The notes beneath the pieces were generated by a model. That model was not told the origin of the DNA and did no database searches. It saw only the letters and a list, made by a program, of their open reading frames with translations. A DNA stretch of 64,000 bases from JBIYSM02 sp044759095 (GTDB lineage Bacteria; Bacillota; Bacilli; Brevibacillales; Brevibacillaceae). The stretch is taken from the NCBI RefSeq assembly GCF_044759095.2, contig NZ_JBIYSM020000018.1:1-64000 (forward strand), given 5' to 3'. The first letter of the stretch is position 1; every line of letters starts with the position of its first letter. Both the position numbers and the translations under genes were made by a program. Positions 25,837 to 35,862 of the stretch are shown here, piece after piece.

Positions 25837-28800
25837 ATGGCGGTCCAATTTGTCCTTGGACGAGCGGGGACAGGGAAGACGAGCTACATGCTGGAACAGA
25901 TGCGGAAACGTCTGTCGGCAGACCCGGCAGGGACGCCGTTTATCTTTCTGGTTCCCGAACAGGCCACGTTTCAGGCGGAATACGCATTGGCCACTCTGCC
26001 CGGATTGGGGGGTGTGATCGGAACACAAGTGCTCAGCTTTGGCCGTCTGGCCTACCGACTGCTGCAGGAGCTGGGCGGTCTGACGCTTCTGCCGGTGGAT
26101 GAACGGGGCAAGCACATGGTGCTGCGCATGCTGCTGGAACGGCACAAGGGCGAGCTGCAGGCGTTTCACCGCAGCGCTGTGCAGCCCGGTTTTGCCGCAC
26201 AGCTGGGGCGGATGATCAGCGAATGCAAATCGTACGGGATCACCTTTACCCACCTGGAAAACCTGGATTGGGGCAGCGCCGCACTCAACCAAAAGATTCA
26301 CGACCTTCACCTGATCATGAACGCCTACGAGGGGTATCTCACGGATACGTACTACGACGTGGACGACATGTTGACCAGAGTGGCGGTCATGATCGGACAG
26401 TCGGCCTACATCCGCCAGGCGGAAATCTATATGGACGGCTTTAGCGGCTTTACCAATCAGGAGTACCGCATCATCGAACAGCTGATGGTTCACGCCAAAC
26501 GGTTGACGATCGGGCTCTGCCTCGACCCGCAGGAGCGGAACTCTTCGCCGGATGAGCTCAACCTTTTCTACCCGACGCAGAAAACCTATCAGGCACTGTT
26601 GACGATGGCACGGGAAACAGGGGTGGAAGTGGATAAACCGATTCTCCTGGATGAACCTCGCCGGTTTGCCGACAGTCCATGGCTTGGGCAGATTGAATCG
26701 CATTATTTTCAATGGGGCGACCCAGGCGATCCGCCGGCCCCTGCTCGCACTGACGAGGTGGTCCTCTTTACGGCAGCAAACCGGCGAGCCGAAGTAGAGG
26801 CGGTCGCGCTGCAGATCCTGACCCTGGCCCGGGAAGAAGGCTACCGCTGGAGAGACATGGCGATTCTGCTTCGTGAGATCGGAACGTATGCGGATGAGAT
26901 CGCCAATGTGTTCACCGATTACGGAATTCCCTTCTTTCTGGATCAGAAGCGGACGGTATTGCACCATCCTCTCATCGAATTGGTCCGCTCCGCTCTGGAT
27001 GCGGTTGCGACGAACTGGCGGTACGAAGCAGTATTTCGCTGTCTGAAAACGGACCTGATCGTACCGGAGGAAGTTGATACGTACACGTCCCGTCACGAAG
27101 TAGACCTCCTGGAAAACTACGTGCTGGCTTACGGCGTTTACGGTTCCCACTGGGCGGACGAAGCGGCATGGGAATTTCACGGGCAAGCGGAGGGAGACTT
27201 TTCCCGCATCGACGATATCAGGCGGCGTTATGCCCGTCCGTTGCTGGCCTTTGGGGAGTCGATCAGGAAAGCGTCGGAACAAAACGTGAGGGAAATGACT
27301 GCTGCGCTCTATCAATTTGTCGCCGAGGTAAACGCGGCGCAGAAGCTGGAAGTATGGCAGCAGGTGGCGGAAGAACTGGGCGATTTGGAGGCGGCTCGTG
27401 AACACAGCCAGGTGTGGAACGGATTGATGGAGCTGTTTGACCAGATCGTGGAAGTGATGGGCGATGAGACGATGGACATTCCTACTTTCGCCCGCATTCT
27501 TGAAAGCGGCCTGGAAAGCATCCAGCTGGGACTTGTTCCGCCGGCGCTTGACCAGGTGCTGGTCGGGTCCATGGAGCGTTCGCGACAACCGGATGTGAAA
27601 GCCTTGTTTATCCTGGGGGTAAACGACGGGGTGATTCCGCTTCGCCCCAAGGAAGACGGCATATTGGACGAGGCGGAACGGGAACGCCTGGCTGAGCTGG
27701 GGCTTGAGCTGGCTCCGACCGCCAAGCAGCGTCTCATGGCCGAACAGTATCTGCTGTATCAGGCGATGACCCGCCCATCCGAGCGGTTGTACCTGAGTTG
27801 CGCGCTCGCAGACGAGGAAGGGAAGGCGCTGCTGCCGTCCGCTGCTTTCACGCGCATAAAAGAGGTGATTCCGGATGTGCAACATCGCTTCTTCCACAAC
27901 GAACCGACCGGTGAGCCGCAGGCAGATGCCTTTTTGCTCGGCAGACCCCATCAGGTGTTTCGCCATCTCCTGACACTGCTTCGCCAGGTGAAAAAGGGAG
28001 GTACTTTGCCGGTCTTCTGGTGGGAGGTGTACGACTGGTTTCTGCACAACTCAGCCGATGGGCGGCGGGAGCGCTGGCTGCTCTCCGGGCTTGCCTATTC
28101 CAACCGGCCGCGTCCGCTATCCGGACAAACCAGTATGGAGCTATACGGAAAGCAGCTGCGCATGAGTGTCTCCCGTTTGGAGAGGTTCCAGTCTTGTCCG
28201 TTCTCCCACTTTTCCTCGCATGGGCTGAAGCTGTCGGAACGGAAGCTGTACAAGCTGGAACGGTTTGACGTGGGGGAGCTGTTTCACGCCTCGCTGAAGC
28301 GCGCTGTGGAAAAGATGAACCAGGAGAACCTGGAATGGGGGCGCCTGACCGAATCGAACAGCATGGAGCTGGCCCACGAAGTCGTTGACGAACTGGTTCC
28401 CGCCACGCGCAGCAGTATTTTGACCCGGACTGCACGCTATCGCTATTTGACAGGAAAATTAAAGCGGGCGGTAGGCAGGGCGATTTACGTGCTGGGCGAG
28501 CACGCCAAGCGCAGCCGGTTTGCCCCTGTGGGTTTGGAGGTTTCGTTTGGACCGGGCGGAGAGCTGCCGGGACTGTCGCTCGTGCTGCCCAACGACGTAC
28601 GCCTGCAGTTGATCGGGAGGATCGACCGGGTGGATCAATCGCTCGACGGCGAGGTTCCCTATCTGCGCGTGATTGACTACAAGTCCAGTCCGAAACAGCT
28701 GGCGTTGTCCGACGTCTGGAACGGACTGAATCTGCAGCTGCTCGTCTATCTGGACGTGGTCGTCACCAATGCGGAAGCGTGGTTGGGCAGAAAAGCGGAG

Positions 28801-29295
28801 GTTGGCGGGGTCTTCTACTACCAGGTGGCCGATCCGTTCGTCACGGCCAAGCGCCTGCTTACGCCTGACGAAGCAGCGAGAGAGCGTGCGAAAAAGCTGC
28901 GGATGAAAGGGCTGATGCTCGCTGACCCGGAACTGGCCCGCATGATGGACAGCCAGGTGGAGCAGGGCTCATCCGAGCTGCTGCCGTTCGGGCTGAAAAA
29001 GGACGGCGGCTTTACGGCACACTCATCGGTCGCCACCTCTGACCAGTTCCAGTGGCTTCAGACATACGTACGCGAGACGGTGAAAGACATCACCCTGCGC
29101 ATGACGAGTGGTGACATTCAAATCGCACCTTATACGCAGGGGACGTCTCTCGCCTGCGACCGCTGCGTTTACAAGCCGGTCTGTCAGTACGACGCCGCCA
29201 TGGAAGGAAACGAACCGAGAATCATCAACAAGTGGAAAAACCCGGAGATCTGGAGCATGCTGCAGGAACGGCAAGAGAGGGGAGATGGGTCATGA
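25837..29295 (+). CDS. addB: Helicase-exonuclease AddAB, subunit AddB
   Basis: A 1152-residue protein. The N-terminus has a Walker A-like motif GRAGTGKTSYML. The C-terminal RecB-type nuclease domain includes the catalytic DYKSSPKQLAL region. Four cysteines fit the AddB iron-sulfur cluster: one in the SRLERFQSCPF segment and three in CDRCVYKPVCQ. AddAB resects double-strand breaks and recognises Chi. It starts 15 bases after sbcC, and its stop overlaps the addA start (ATGA), indicating one transcript. Confidence 0.96.
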   Translation: MAVQFVLGRAGTGKTSYMLEQMRKRLSADPAGTPFIFLVPEQATFQAEYALATLPGLGGVIGTQVLSFGRLAYRLLQELGGLTLLPVDERGKHMVLRMLLERHKGELQAFHRSAVQPGFAAQLGRMISECKSYGITFTHLENLDWGSAALNQKIHDLHLIMNAYEGYLTDTYYDVDDMLTRVAVMIGQSAYIRQAEIYMDGFSGFTNQEYRIIEQLMVHAKRLTIGLCLDPQERNSSPDELNLFYPTQKTYQALLTMARETGVEVDKPILLDEPRRFADSPWLGQIESHYFQWGDPGDPPAPARTDEVVLFTAANRRAEVEAVALQILTLAREEGYRWRDMAILLREIGTYADEIANVFTDYGIPFFLDQKRTVLHHPLIELVRSALDAVATNWRYEAVFRCLKTDLIVPEEVDTYTSRHEVDLLENYVLAYGVYGSHWADEAAWEFHGQAEGDFSRIDDIRRRYARPLLAFGESIRKASEQNVREMTAALYQFVAEVNAAQKLEVWQQVAEELGDLEAAREHSQVWNGLMELFDQIVEVMGDETMDIPTFARILESGLESIQLGLVPPALDQVLVGSMERSRQPDVKALFILGVNDGVIPLRPKEDGILDEAERERLAELGLELAPTAKQRLMAEQYLLYQAMTRPSERLYLSCALADEEGKALLPSAAFTRIKEVIPDVQHRFFHNEPTGEPQADAFLLGRPHQVFRHLLTLLRQVKKGGTLPVFWWEVYDWFLHNSADGRRERWLLSGLAYSNRPRPLSGQTSMELYGKQLRMSVSRLERFQSCPFSHFSSHGLKLSERKLYKLERFDVGELFHASLKRAVEKMNQENLEWGRLTESNSMELAHEVVDELVPATRSSILTRTARYRYLTGKLKRAVGRAIYVLGEHAKRSRFAPVGLEVSFGPGGELPGLSLVLPNDVRLQLIGRIDRVDQSLDGEVPYLRVIDYKSSPKQLALSDVWNGLNLQLLVYLDVVVTNAEAWLGRKAEVGGVFYYQVADPFVTAKRLLTPDEAARERAKKLRMKGLMLADPELARMMDSQVEQGSSELLPFGLKKDGGFTAHSSVATSDQFQWLQTYVRETVKDITLRMTSGDIQIAPYTQGTSLACDRCVYKPVCQYDAAMEGNEPRIINKWKNPEIWSMLQERQERGDGS

Positions 29296-32200
29296 CGCAG
29301 GCAAAGCCTGATCAATGGACAGACGAACAATGGCAGGCGATTACCCAGCGGGGACAAAATGTGCTGGTGGCAGCTGCTGCCGGTTCGGGAAAAACGTCGG
29401 TCCTGGTGGAGCGGATCATCCGGCGAATTACCGATACGGCTGAACCGGTCGGCGTCGACCAGTTGCTCGTCGTCACCTTTACCAATGCGGCTGCAGCGGA
29501 AATGCGACACCGCATCGGGGATGCCCTTCGCAAAGCGTTGAAGGCGGAGCCGCATTCCGCCCATCTTCGCCGGCAGCTGGCCCTCTTGCAACGGGCGACG
29601 ATCACCACTCTTCATTCGTTTTGTTTGGGACTGCTTCGCCAGTATTACTATCTGGTTGACCTGGACCCGGACTTTCGCATCGCCGACCAGACGGAGACGG
29701 AACTGTTGAGGCAGGATGTGCTGGAAGGGAAACTGGAGGAGTGGTATGCCCAGGATCCTGATTTTCACGCCTTGGCCGACATCCTGCTGGACGGGCAGGA
29801 CGATCAGGCGATCGCCGGGCTGTTGATGCGCCTGTATGACTTTTCCCGCAGTCATCCCGAGCCGAATCGTTGGCTGGAAGAAGCAGCGGCGATGTTTGCC
29901 GTGGAGGAAGGCACGCGGCTGGATTCACTGGCCTGGACAAGCAGCGTTCTGCGTTCCCTTCAGCTTGAATTGCAGGCGCTGGAGTCCCGCGCCAAACGGG
30001 CAGTCAGCCTTGCTGCCTCGCCGGAGGGTCCCCAAGCGTATCTGCCGCTTTTGGAAGCGGAAGCGGCTGCCGTCTCTCGCGCACGAGCCGCCTGTGAAAC
30101 AGGGTGGGAGGCGGTGGAAGAAGCCGTGAAAAACGTTGCGTTTCAAAGGCTCCCGCCGGTAAAAGATGTGGATGATCTGCTGAAAAAGCAGGTACAGGAT
30201 CTGCGCAACGAAGTGAAAAAGCGATTGAGCGACATCTGCGAAGAGTACTTTTCCACGGCTGCTGATCAGTATCTGGCTGACTTGCGGCGGCTTGCTCCCT
30301 ACATGGCTACGCTGGCACGGCTGGTAGCGGAGTACGATGACGCCTTCCGGCAGGAAAAACGCTTTCGTTCGCTGGTCGATTTCAGCGACCTGGAACACCT
30401 CGCCCTGCTGCTGTTGACGGAGCGGGACGAGCACGGGGCGATTGTTCCATCTGCCATTGCACGCCAGCTGCGGGAACAGTTTGCCGAGGTGCTGGTGGAC
30501 GAGTATCAGGATATCAACCTGGTCCAGGAGACGATATTGCGGATGGTGTCCCGCGACGCGCTTACGAACGGGGCTTCCAACCGCTTTATGGTGGGAGATG
30601 TCAAACAGAGCATTTACCGTTTTCGCCTGGCGGAACCAAAGCTTTTTATGGAGAAATATCTGACGTACGGCAAAACGGCGGAAGATTCGACAGAAGGCAT
30701 GCGCATCGATTTGGCGGCCAACTTCCGCAGCCGGCGGGAAGTAGTGGACGCGGTAAACTACCTGTTCCGGCAGATCATGTCTCCGGGCGTGGGAGAAATC
30801 GACTACGACCGCGCTGCTGAGCTGATCGGCCGGGCCAGCTATCCGGAGGCAGAGGCGGAGAGGCTGCAGGCGGAAGTTCATTTGATCGACAGAAGTTCTG
30901 CTGAGGCAGGCGTTGAGGAGGAACCATCGGAGAGCGAGGAAAACGGGGTGCCCGCAAGCGGAGCGGAGCTGGCCGAGGAAGCAAGCGTCGCGCAGCTGGA
31001 AGCGCGGCTGATCGCCAGTCGTATCCGCAGGTGGATGCAGCCCGGCGAGGGAGAAGCGCCGCTGCTTGTTTTCGATAAAAAGGAGGGAGGCATGCGACCG
31101 CTTTCCTACCGGGATATCGTCATTCTGGTCCGGGCTACGGCCGGCTGGGGGCAGACGATGATGGAGGAGCTGCGTGCGGCTGGCATCCCCGTCTACGCGG
31201 AGCAGAACGATGGCTATTTCGCGGCCACGGAAGTAGAGGTCATGCTGTCCCTGCTGCGCCTCATCGACAATCCGCTGCAGGATATTCCGCTCGCGGCCGT
31301 GCTCCGCTCACCCATCGTCGGCATTCGGGAAGAGCAGCTGGCGCAAATTCGCATTCACTATCCGGCGGGACCGTTTTACCAGGCGGTGCGTCAATATCAG
31401 GCCGAGCAGCCCTGCGAGGAAGCGTGGCAGCAGAAGCTGCAGATTTTCTACCGTCGTTTGGAGGCGTGGCGGACGCAGGCCAGACAGGGTTCCCTGGCCG
31501 AGCTGATCGCTTCGGTGTATCGGGAGACAGGGTATCTGGACTACGTCGCCGCTTTTGAAAACGGTCAACAGCGGCAGGCGAATCTCCGTGCTTTATACGA
31601 CCGTGCGCGGCAATATGAAGCAGCGTCGTACCGCGGCCTGTTCCGCTTCCTGCGACTGGTGGACCGGCTGCAGCAGGCGGGCAGCGACCTGGGTGAAGCG
31701 CGCACCATTGGAGAGAACGAAGATGTCGTCCGCATCATGACGATCCACAAAAGCAAAGGCCTTGAATTCCCCGTCGTTTTTGTTGCCGGATTGGGGAAAC
31801 AGTTCAACACGCTGGATATGAAAAGCTCGTTCCTGCTGCACAAGGATCTCGGCTTCGGTCCGCTGGCGGTCGATCCACAGCTGCGCCTCCGCTACCCCAG
31901 CCTGGCTGCGCTCGGGATCAAGCATCAGCTGCGCAGGGAAATGCTGGCGGAAGAGATGCGCGTCCTTTACGTGGCGCTGACACGGGCCCGGGAGAAGCTG
32001 ATTCTCGTGGGAACGGCCCGGGATTTGAGCAAAAGCGTGGAGCAATGGGGGAATCAAACGGATGCGGATGATCGGTTGAGCGACGAAGATCTGGCCCAGG
32101 CAAAAGGCTATCTGGACTGGATCGGACGCTCGCTTTTGCGCCATCCGCTAGCAGCGCCGCTGCGGGAGTACCCGTTGAAGCGCATGGCGCAGGCCAAACC

Positions 32201-33086
32201 GGTTCGCGTGCGCACCGTTTTGGACGACTCCCGCTGGTCCTTTCACTTTTACCAGGCGGATGAGCTGCAAAAGGAAGCGGAGCGGCAGAGGGAGGAACGA
32301 GACGTCTGGGAGCGGTTGGTCAGACGTGAAGCCGTCGCGGACCGCCCGACAGACCCGCAATACCGTAACCTGGTGGAACGTCGGTTAAACTGGCGCGACC
32401 CACAGCCGTATACCTCTCTGGTGGCGGCCAAATGGAGCGTCAGCGACCTGAAACAGCGGGCTGCACTGAAGGGCGGAAGCAGGATGAAGCTCCCTGTCAT
32501 CACACAAAAGCCGCGCTTTCTGGCCGAACGGAAGTCGCACCGCTTCACCCGTGCGGAAGTGGGAACCATGATGCATACGGTCATGCAGCACGTGGACCTG
32601 ACCCGGTCGCTTGACGAGGCTGACGTGCAGGAGCAAATCGCCTCTCTGGCAGCCCGCCAGTTTATGACACAGGAGCAGGCGCAGGCTGTCGATGCGGCAC
32701 AAATCGCCCGGTTTTTCGCTTCACCGCTGGGACAGAGAATGAAGCGAGCCAAAGCGGTTCACCGGGAGCTGCCGTTTACCATGGCCATCCCGGCCTATGA
32801 GGTGGAACAGAAAATCGGTGAACAGAGCGAAGAGCGCATCATCGTGCAGGGGGTTATCGACTGTCTGCTGGAAGAGGCGGACGGCAAGCTGATACTGATC
32901 GACTTTAAGACGGACTGGATTGCCGCGGAGCCGTCACCGAGCGTCATCGCCGAACTGAGGGAAAGATACGCCGGGCAGATCCGCCTTTACGTTCGGGCGA
33001 TTGAACAAATTTGGCCGTCGCGTCAGGTGGCGGAGAGCTATCTCTACCTGTTTGCCGGTGGGTTTGCCATTCCCATAGAGATCTAA
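29292..33086 (+). CDS. addA: Helicase-exonuclease AddAB, subunit AddA
   Basis: A 1264-residue UvrD/RecB-type helicase-nuclease. Walker A is AAAGSGKTSVLVERI (about residues 27-41), helicase motif II lies in LVDEYQDIN, the Q-R motif is VGDVKQSIYRFR, motif VI lies in LYVALTRARE, and the C-terminal nuclease motif is ILIDFKTDW. It is the motor and one nuclease of AddAB. ATG 29292 overlaps the addB stop; an upstream in-frame start lies inside addB and is unlikely. It is the last gene of sbcD-sbcC-addB-addA. Confidence 0.96.
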   Translation: MTQAKPDQWTDEQWQAITQRGQNVLVAAAAGSGKTSVLVERIIRRITDTAEPVGVDQLLVVTFTNAAAAEMRHRIGDALRKALKAEPHSAHLRRQLALLQRATITTLHSFCLGLLRQYYYLVDLDPDFRIADQTETELLRQDVLEGKLEEWYAQDPDFHALADILLDGQDDQAIAGLLMRLYDFSRSHPEPNRWLEEAAAMFAVEEGTRLDSLAWTSSVLRSLQLELQALESRAKRAVSLAASPEGPQAYLPLLEAEAAAVSRARAACETGWEAVEEAVKNVAFQRLPPVKDVDDLLKKQVQDLRNEVKKRLSDICEEYFSTAADQYLADLRRLAPYMATLARLVAEYDDAFRQEKRFRSLVDFSDLEHLALLLLTERDEHGAIVPSAIARQLREQFAEVLVDEYQDINLVQETILRMVSRDALTNGASNRFMVGDVKQSIYRFRLAEPKLFMEKYLTYGKTAEDSTEGMRIDLAANFRSRREVVDAVNYLFRQIMSPGVGEIDYDRAAELIGRASYPEAEAERLQAEVHLIDRSSAEAGVEEEPSESEENGVPASGAELAEEASVAQLEARLIASRIRRWMQPGEGEAPLLVFDKKEGGMRPLSYRDIVILVRATAGWGQTMMEELRAAGIPVYAEQNDGYFAATEVEVMLSLLRLIDNPLQDIPLAAVLRSPIVGIREEQLAQIRIHYPAGPFYQAVRQYQAEQPCEEAWQQKLQIFYRRLEAWRTQARQGSLAELIASVYRETGYLDYVAAFENGQQRQANLRALYDRARQYEAASYRGLFRFLRLVDRLQQAGSDLGEARTIGENEDVVRIMTIHKSKGLEFPVVFVAGLGKQFNTLDMKSSFLLHKDLGFGPLAVDPQLRLRYPSLAALGIKHQLRREMLAEEMRVLYVALTRAREKLILVGTARDLSKSVEQWGNQTDADDRLSDEDLAQAKGYLDWIGRSLLRHPLAAPLREYPLKRMAQAKPVRVRTVLDDSRWSFHFYQADELQKEAERQREERDVWERLVRREAVADRPTDPQYRNLVERRLNWRDPQPYTSLVAAKWSVSDLKQRAALKGGSRMKLPVITQKPRFLAERKSHRFTRAEVGTMMHTVMQHVDLTRSLDEADVQEQIASLAARQFMTQEQAQAVDAAQIARFFASPLGQRMKRAKAVHRELPFTMAIPAYEVEQKIGEQSEERIIVQGVIDCLLEEADGKLILIDFKTDWIAAEPSPSVIAELRERYAGQIRLYVRAIEQIWPSRQVAESYLYLFAGGFAIPIEI

Positions 33087-33098
33087 GTAAAAAATGGT

Positions 33099-33145
33099 AA
33101 GAAGCAAGATGTAACCATAAAGGTTGTATCCTGCTTCTTTTTTTG
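33099..33145 (+). terminator. Terminator of the sbcDC-addBA operon
   Basis: Long stem AAGAAGCA..GATGTAACC with GGTTGTATC..TGCTTCTT, followed by a run of T. Confidence 0.88.
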
Positions 33146-33328
33146 GTCATCTTAAACCGTTGGATTTGTCAATGTATCTGTTTTGCCTCGGTCCACGGAC
33201 TGAATGTGGTCCTACGTCTTTTGAGCAATAGCTTCCATTTGCGGAATTGCCATAAAATAATTCTCAAGCGGAGTACGCCATTCAGACGGCACTCCACATT
33301 TTCACAAAATATTGTAGGGGGCATACAT

Positions 33329-33748
33329 ATGCAAAATGATTGGACGGAATCTCTGCCCGTAGTGCAATTTAGGATTGCGCGTCCCACCCACCAGTTAGAA
33401 AAAATAATCGAATTCTATCGTGACGGAATGGGATTAACTCAAGTCGGAGGATTCACCGGTCACGATGGATATGACGGTGTTATGTTTGGTTTGCCGGGGG
33501 TAGAATATCATTTGGAGTTTACCCAACAGGAAGATGGCGTTCCATGTTTGCCTCCATCGAAAGACAATTTACTTGTGTTTTATCTCCCTGACAAACAAGC
33601 TAGAGACAAAATTGTCGAGAGATTAAACAGGATGGGTTATTACCCTGTTGAGCCTGAAAACCCGTATTGGAAAAGGAATGGCATTACGATCGAAGATCCT
33701 GACGGTTGGAGAGTTGTGTTGCAAAATACTTCAGGTTTACAGGTCTAA
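33329..33748 (+). CDS. VOC-family protein (glyoxalase/bleomycin-resistance fold)
   Basis: A 139-residue protein with the paired beta-alpha-beta-beta-beta modules of the vicinal oxygen chelate fold. FRIARPTHQLEKIIEFYRD opens module one and YLPDKQARDKIVERL opens module two; GITIEDPDGWRVVL closes the fold. It resembles the YycE group, whose reaction is unknown. The gene and its flanks are visibly richer in A/T and use A/T-ending codons more than addA or the permease on either side, which suggests later acquisition. ATG 33329 follows TAGGGGG. Confidence 0.8.
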   Translation: MQNDWTESLPVVQFRIARPTHQLEKIIEFYRDGMGLTQVGGFTGHDGYDGVMFGLPGVEYHLEFTQQEDGVPCLPPSKDNLLVFYLPDKQARDKIVERLNRMGYYPVEPENPYWKRNGITIEDPDGWRVVLQNTSGLQV

Positions 33749-33976
33749 CTCAACTCTTCCCCAAGCTATCGTTTCTTGTTACTTCACCAAAGGCTGCGCC
33801 CTTTAATTTATTGATAAATAAATTTAAATGAAAAATATTTTATCAATTCTTTTATATTTTACTATATTGTTCTGATAAATATGACAATGTATAATGGCTA
33901 TCATGTTTGATATTTTGGCCTGTCTTCTATCAAACTAAACACGAACAGATCTATTTGACACCGGGGGTTCGCTTGC
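33749..33976. other. AT-rich intergenic region upstream of the amino acid permease
   Basis: It contains a loose inverted repeat (ATTGATAAA at 33810 with TTTATCAAT at 33839-33847) and the promoter listed separately. No ORF with a ribosome binding site was seen. Confidence 0.4.
33867..33895 (+). promoter_or_regulatory. Sigma-A promoter of the amino acid permease
   Basis: TTGTTC, a 17-base spacer and TATAAT, 82 bases upstream of the start codon. Confidence 0.65.
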
Positions 33977-35386
33977 ATGAGTTTGTTGAGAAAAAAACCA
34001 ATTTCAGAGCTGCTGGAACAAGCCTCCGGGAAACAGGGAGCGCTTCGAAAGGCGTTGGGCGCATTTGATTTAACCATGTTGGGGATCGGGGCCATCATCG
34101 GAACGGGCGTTTTCGTTCTGACCGGAGTGGCTGCCGCCGAGCACGCAGGTCCGGCATTGGTGCTGTCTTTTATTCTTTCCGGACTGGCATGCGTATTTGC
34201 GGCGTTGTGCTATGCGGAGTTCGCCTCTACCGTACCTGTTTCCGGAAGTGCATACACCTACAGCTATGCTGCGTTCGGGGAGCTTGTCGCGTGGATTTTG
34301 GGATGGGATTTGATCCTGGAGTACGGGGTGGCATCGGCTGCGGTTGCAAGCGGTTGGTCCGGCTATGCCCAGGGACTGTTGGCCGGCTTTGACATTTCTT
34401 TGCCAACTGCACTGACCAGCGCCTGGAATCCGGAAAAAGGCACCTTTATTGACTTGCCTGCCGTGTTGATCATTTTTGTCATCACCATGCTGCTGACGCA
34501 GGGAACGCGGGAATCGGCTCGCTTTAACAACCTCATGGTGTTGATCAAAGTAACCGTGATTCTGCTCTTTCTTGTCGTCGGTATCGGCTATGTCAAACCG
34601 GAAAACTGGACGCCGTTCATGCCGTTTGGATTCTCCGGTGTAGCTGCGGGCGCCGCAACGGTGTTCTTCGCCTTTATCGGCTTTGATGCGGTCTCCACGG
34701 CTGCGGAAGAAGTGCGCAATCCGCAGCGGAGCATGCCGATCGGTATCATTGCCTCTCTCTTGATTTGTACGTCTCTGTATATTGCAGTCTCTCTGGTTCT
34801 TACGGGGATTGTGCCATACACAGAATTGAATGTAAAAAATCCGGTCGCGTTCGCTCTCTCTTATGTTCAACAGGACTGGGTAGCCGGTTTCATCTCACTC
34901 GGGGCAATCACAGGGATCACGACTGTACTGCTCGTCATGATGTACGGACAGACTCGACTCTTCTACGCCATGAGTCGAGACGGTCTGCTGCCGGGGATCT
35001 TTTCCCGCGTCAGCGAGAAAAAGCAGGTGCCCAGACAAAGCACCTGGATCGTAGGTGCCCTGGCCGCGATTTTCAGCGGTCTTGTTCCACTGGGCAAGCT
35101 GGCTGAACTGACCAATATCGGGACGCTGTTCGCCTTTATTCTCGTATCCATCGGGGTAGTCATTCTGCGCCGTACCAATCCTGAGCTTCGCCGCGCTTTC
35201 CGCGTTCCGCTGGTACCGCTGATTCCCATCCTGGCCGTCATCTTCTGCGGCTATCTGGTAATAAGCCTGCCGGCCAGCACGAAAATCGGCTTCCTCATTT
35301 GGCTGCTGATCGGTTCCGTCATTTACTTCATGTACGGACGAAATCACAGCAAGCTAAACCAGGGGCGCTTCCGTTCCGAGCCATAA
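33977..35386 (+). CDS. APC-superfamily amino acid permease (CAT family)
   Basis: A 469-residue protein with twelve helices. The cytoplasmic N-terminus (KALGAFDLTMLGIGAIIGTG) and AALCYAEFASTVPVSGSAYTY are signatures of the cationic amino acid transporter branch (YhdG/YfnA-like). The FIGFDAVSTAAEEVRNPQR region is the conserved loop after TM6. It probably imports branched-chain, small or cationic amino acids by proton symport; the exact substrate is unknown. The ribosome binding site is weak (GGGGG). It has its own promoter and a terminator shared with the convergent gene. Confidence 0.88.
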   Translation: MSLLRKKPISELLEQASGKQGALRKALGAFDLTMLGIGAIIGTGVFVLTGVAAAEHAGPALVLSFILSGLACVFAALCYAEFASTVPVSGSAYTYSYAAFGELVAWILGWDLILEYGVASAAVASGWSGYAQGLLAGFDISLPTALTSAWNPEKGTFIDLPAVLIIFVITMLLTQGTRESARFNNLMVLIKVTVILLFLVVGIGYVKPENWTPFMPFGFSGVAAGAATVFFAFIGFDAVSTAAEEVRNPQRSMPIGIIASLLICTSLYIAVSLVLTGIVPYTELNVKNPVAFALSYVQQDWVAGFISLGAITGITTVLLVMMYGQTRLFYAMSRDGLLPGIFSRVSEKKQVPRQSTWIVGALAAIFSGLVPLGKLAELTNIGTLFAFILVSIGVVILRRTNPELRRAFRVPLVPLIPILAVIFCGYLVISLPASTKIGFLIWLLIGSVIYFMYGRNHSKLNQGRFRSEP

Positions 35387-35403
35387 CGATCGACAATCGT
35401 GAT

Positions 35404-35436
35404 ACAGGCACGCCCATTTGTGGGAGCGTGCCTGTT
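35404..35436. terminator. Bidirectional terminator between the permease and DUF4362 genes
   Basis: Perfect 10-bp stem ACAGGCACGC/GCGTGCCTGT with TTTGTTCATTTT on the + side. The convergent gene ends four bases further on, so its transcript runs through the same stem on the other strand. Confidence 0.75.
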
Positions 35437-35439
35437 TGT

Positions 35440-35862
35440 TCATTTTGGATGAACCGTTTCGCCTTCCAGCGGTACAATTCCGGGCGGCTGGTCGCAGCTT
35501 GTCAGTTGATCTTCCTCGTAGCTGTATCCCTTGCAGTTGATCACGGTGACGGAAGGATGGCCGAATTTGTCATCCCTTGTGTCAATCGTGATCTGATACT
35601 CGTGCCGATTGGCGTCATATTCCAGCGTGCAGTGTATGGGATCGCCTTCAGTCGTGTATACGTCGTAGTTCCAGCGGACAGAAGAACCGTTGTGGACTTC
35701 GCTGAAAAAGCGCTGCTTGTTTTCGCCGTTTACCACTTTTGTGTGAATGTATTCCGTTTTGCCAGCGTCGACATACGAACCTGTTGCGATGTTTCCGTAC
35801 TGAACCGCGTAGAGCAACGCAAAGCCAATCAGCAACAGAAGAAATCCTTTCCATTTCATCAT
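35440..35862 (-). CDS. DUF4362 domain exported protein
   Basis: A 140-residue protein with an N-terminal hydrophobic segment (residues about 5-23; signal anchor or signal peptide without a lipobox). The remainder fits DUF4362: YTTEGDPIHCTLEYD, then a TIDTRDDKFG block and two cysteines late in the protein (INCKGY and TSCD) that could form a disulfide. Function is unknown. It starts at one of two adjacent ATGs (35862 chosen) after GGGGGGC. It is convergent with the permease. Confidence 0.7.
   Translation of the reverse strand: MMKWKGFLLLLIGFALLYAVQYGNIATGSYVDAGKTEYIHTKVVNGENKQRFFSEVHNGSSVRWNYDVYTTEGDPIHCTLEYDANRHEYQITIDTRDDKFGHPSVTVINCKGYSYEEDQLTSCDQPPGIVPLEGETVHPK

Noticed and set aside
24244..28047. 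A 1267-codon open frame on the minus strand across sbcC and addB
   Set aside because: It is antisense to two well-supported genes, has low-complexity Leu/Arg/Gln composition typical of shadow frames in GC-rich DNA, and no ribosome binding site.
33143..33328. Longer N-terminus (62 extra residues) for the VOC protein
   Set aside because: The extension has no ribosome binding site, begins at the addA terminator and does not look like protein; ATG 33329 fits the family.
33810..33847. Inverted repeat ATTGATAAA/TTTATCAAT upstream of the amino acid permease
   Set aside because: The arms are only nine A/T bases with an 18-base gap in an AT-rich stretch; chance is likely, so it was not called an operator.
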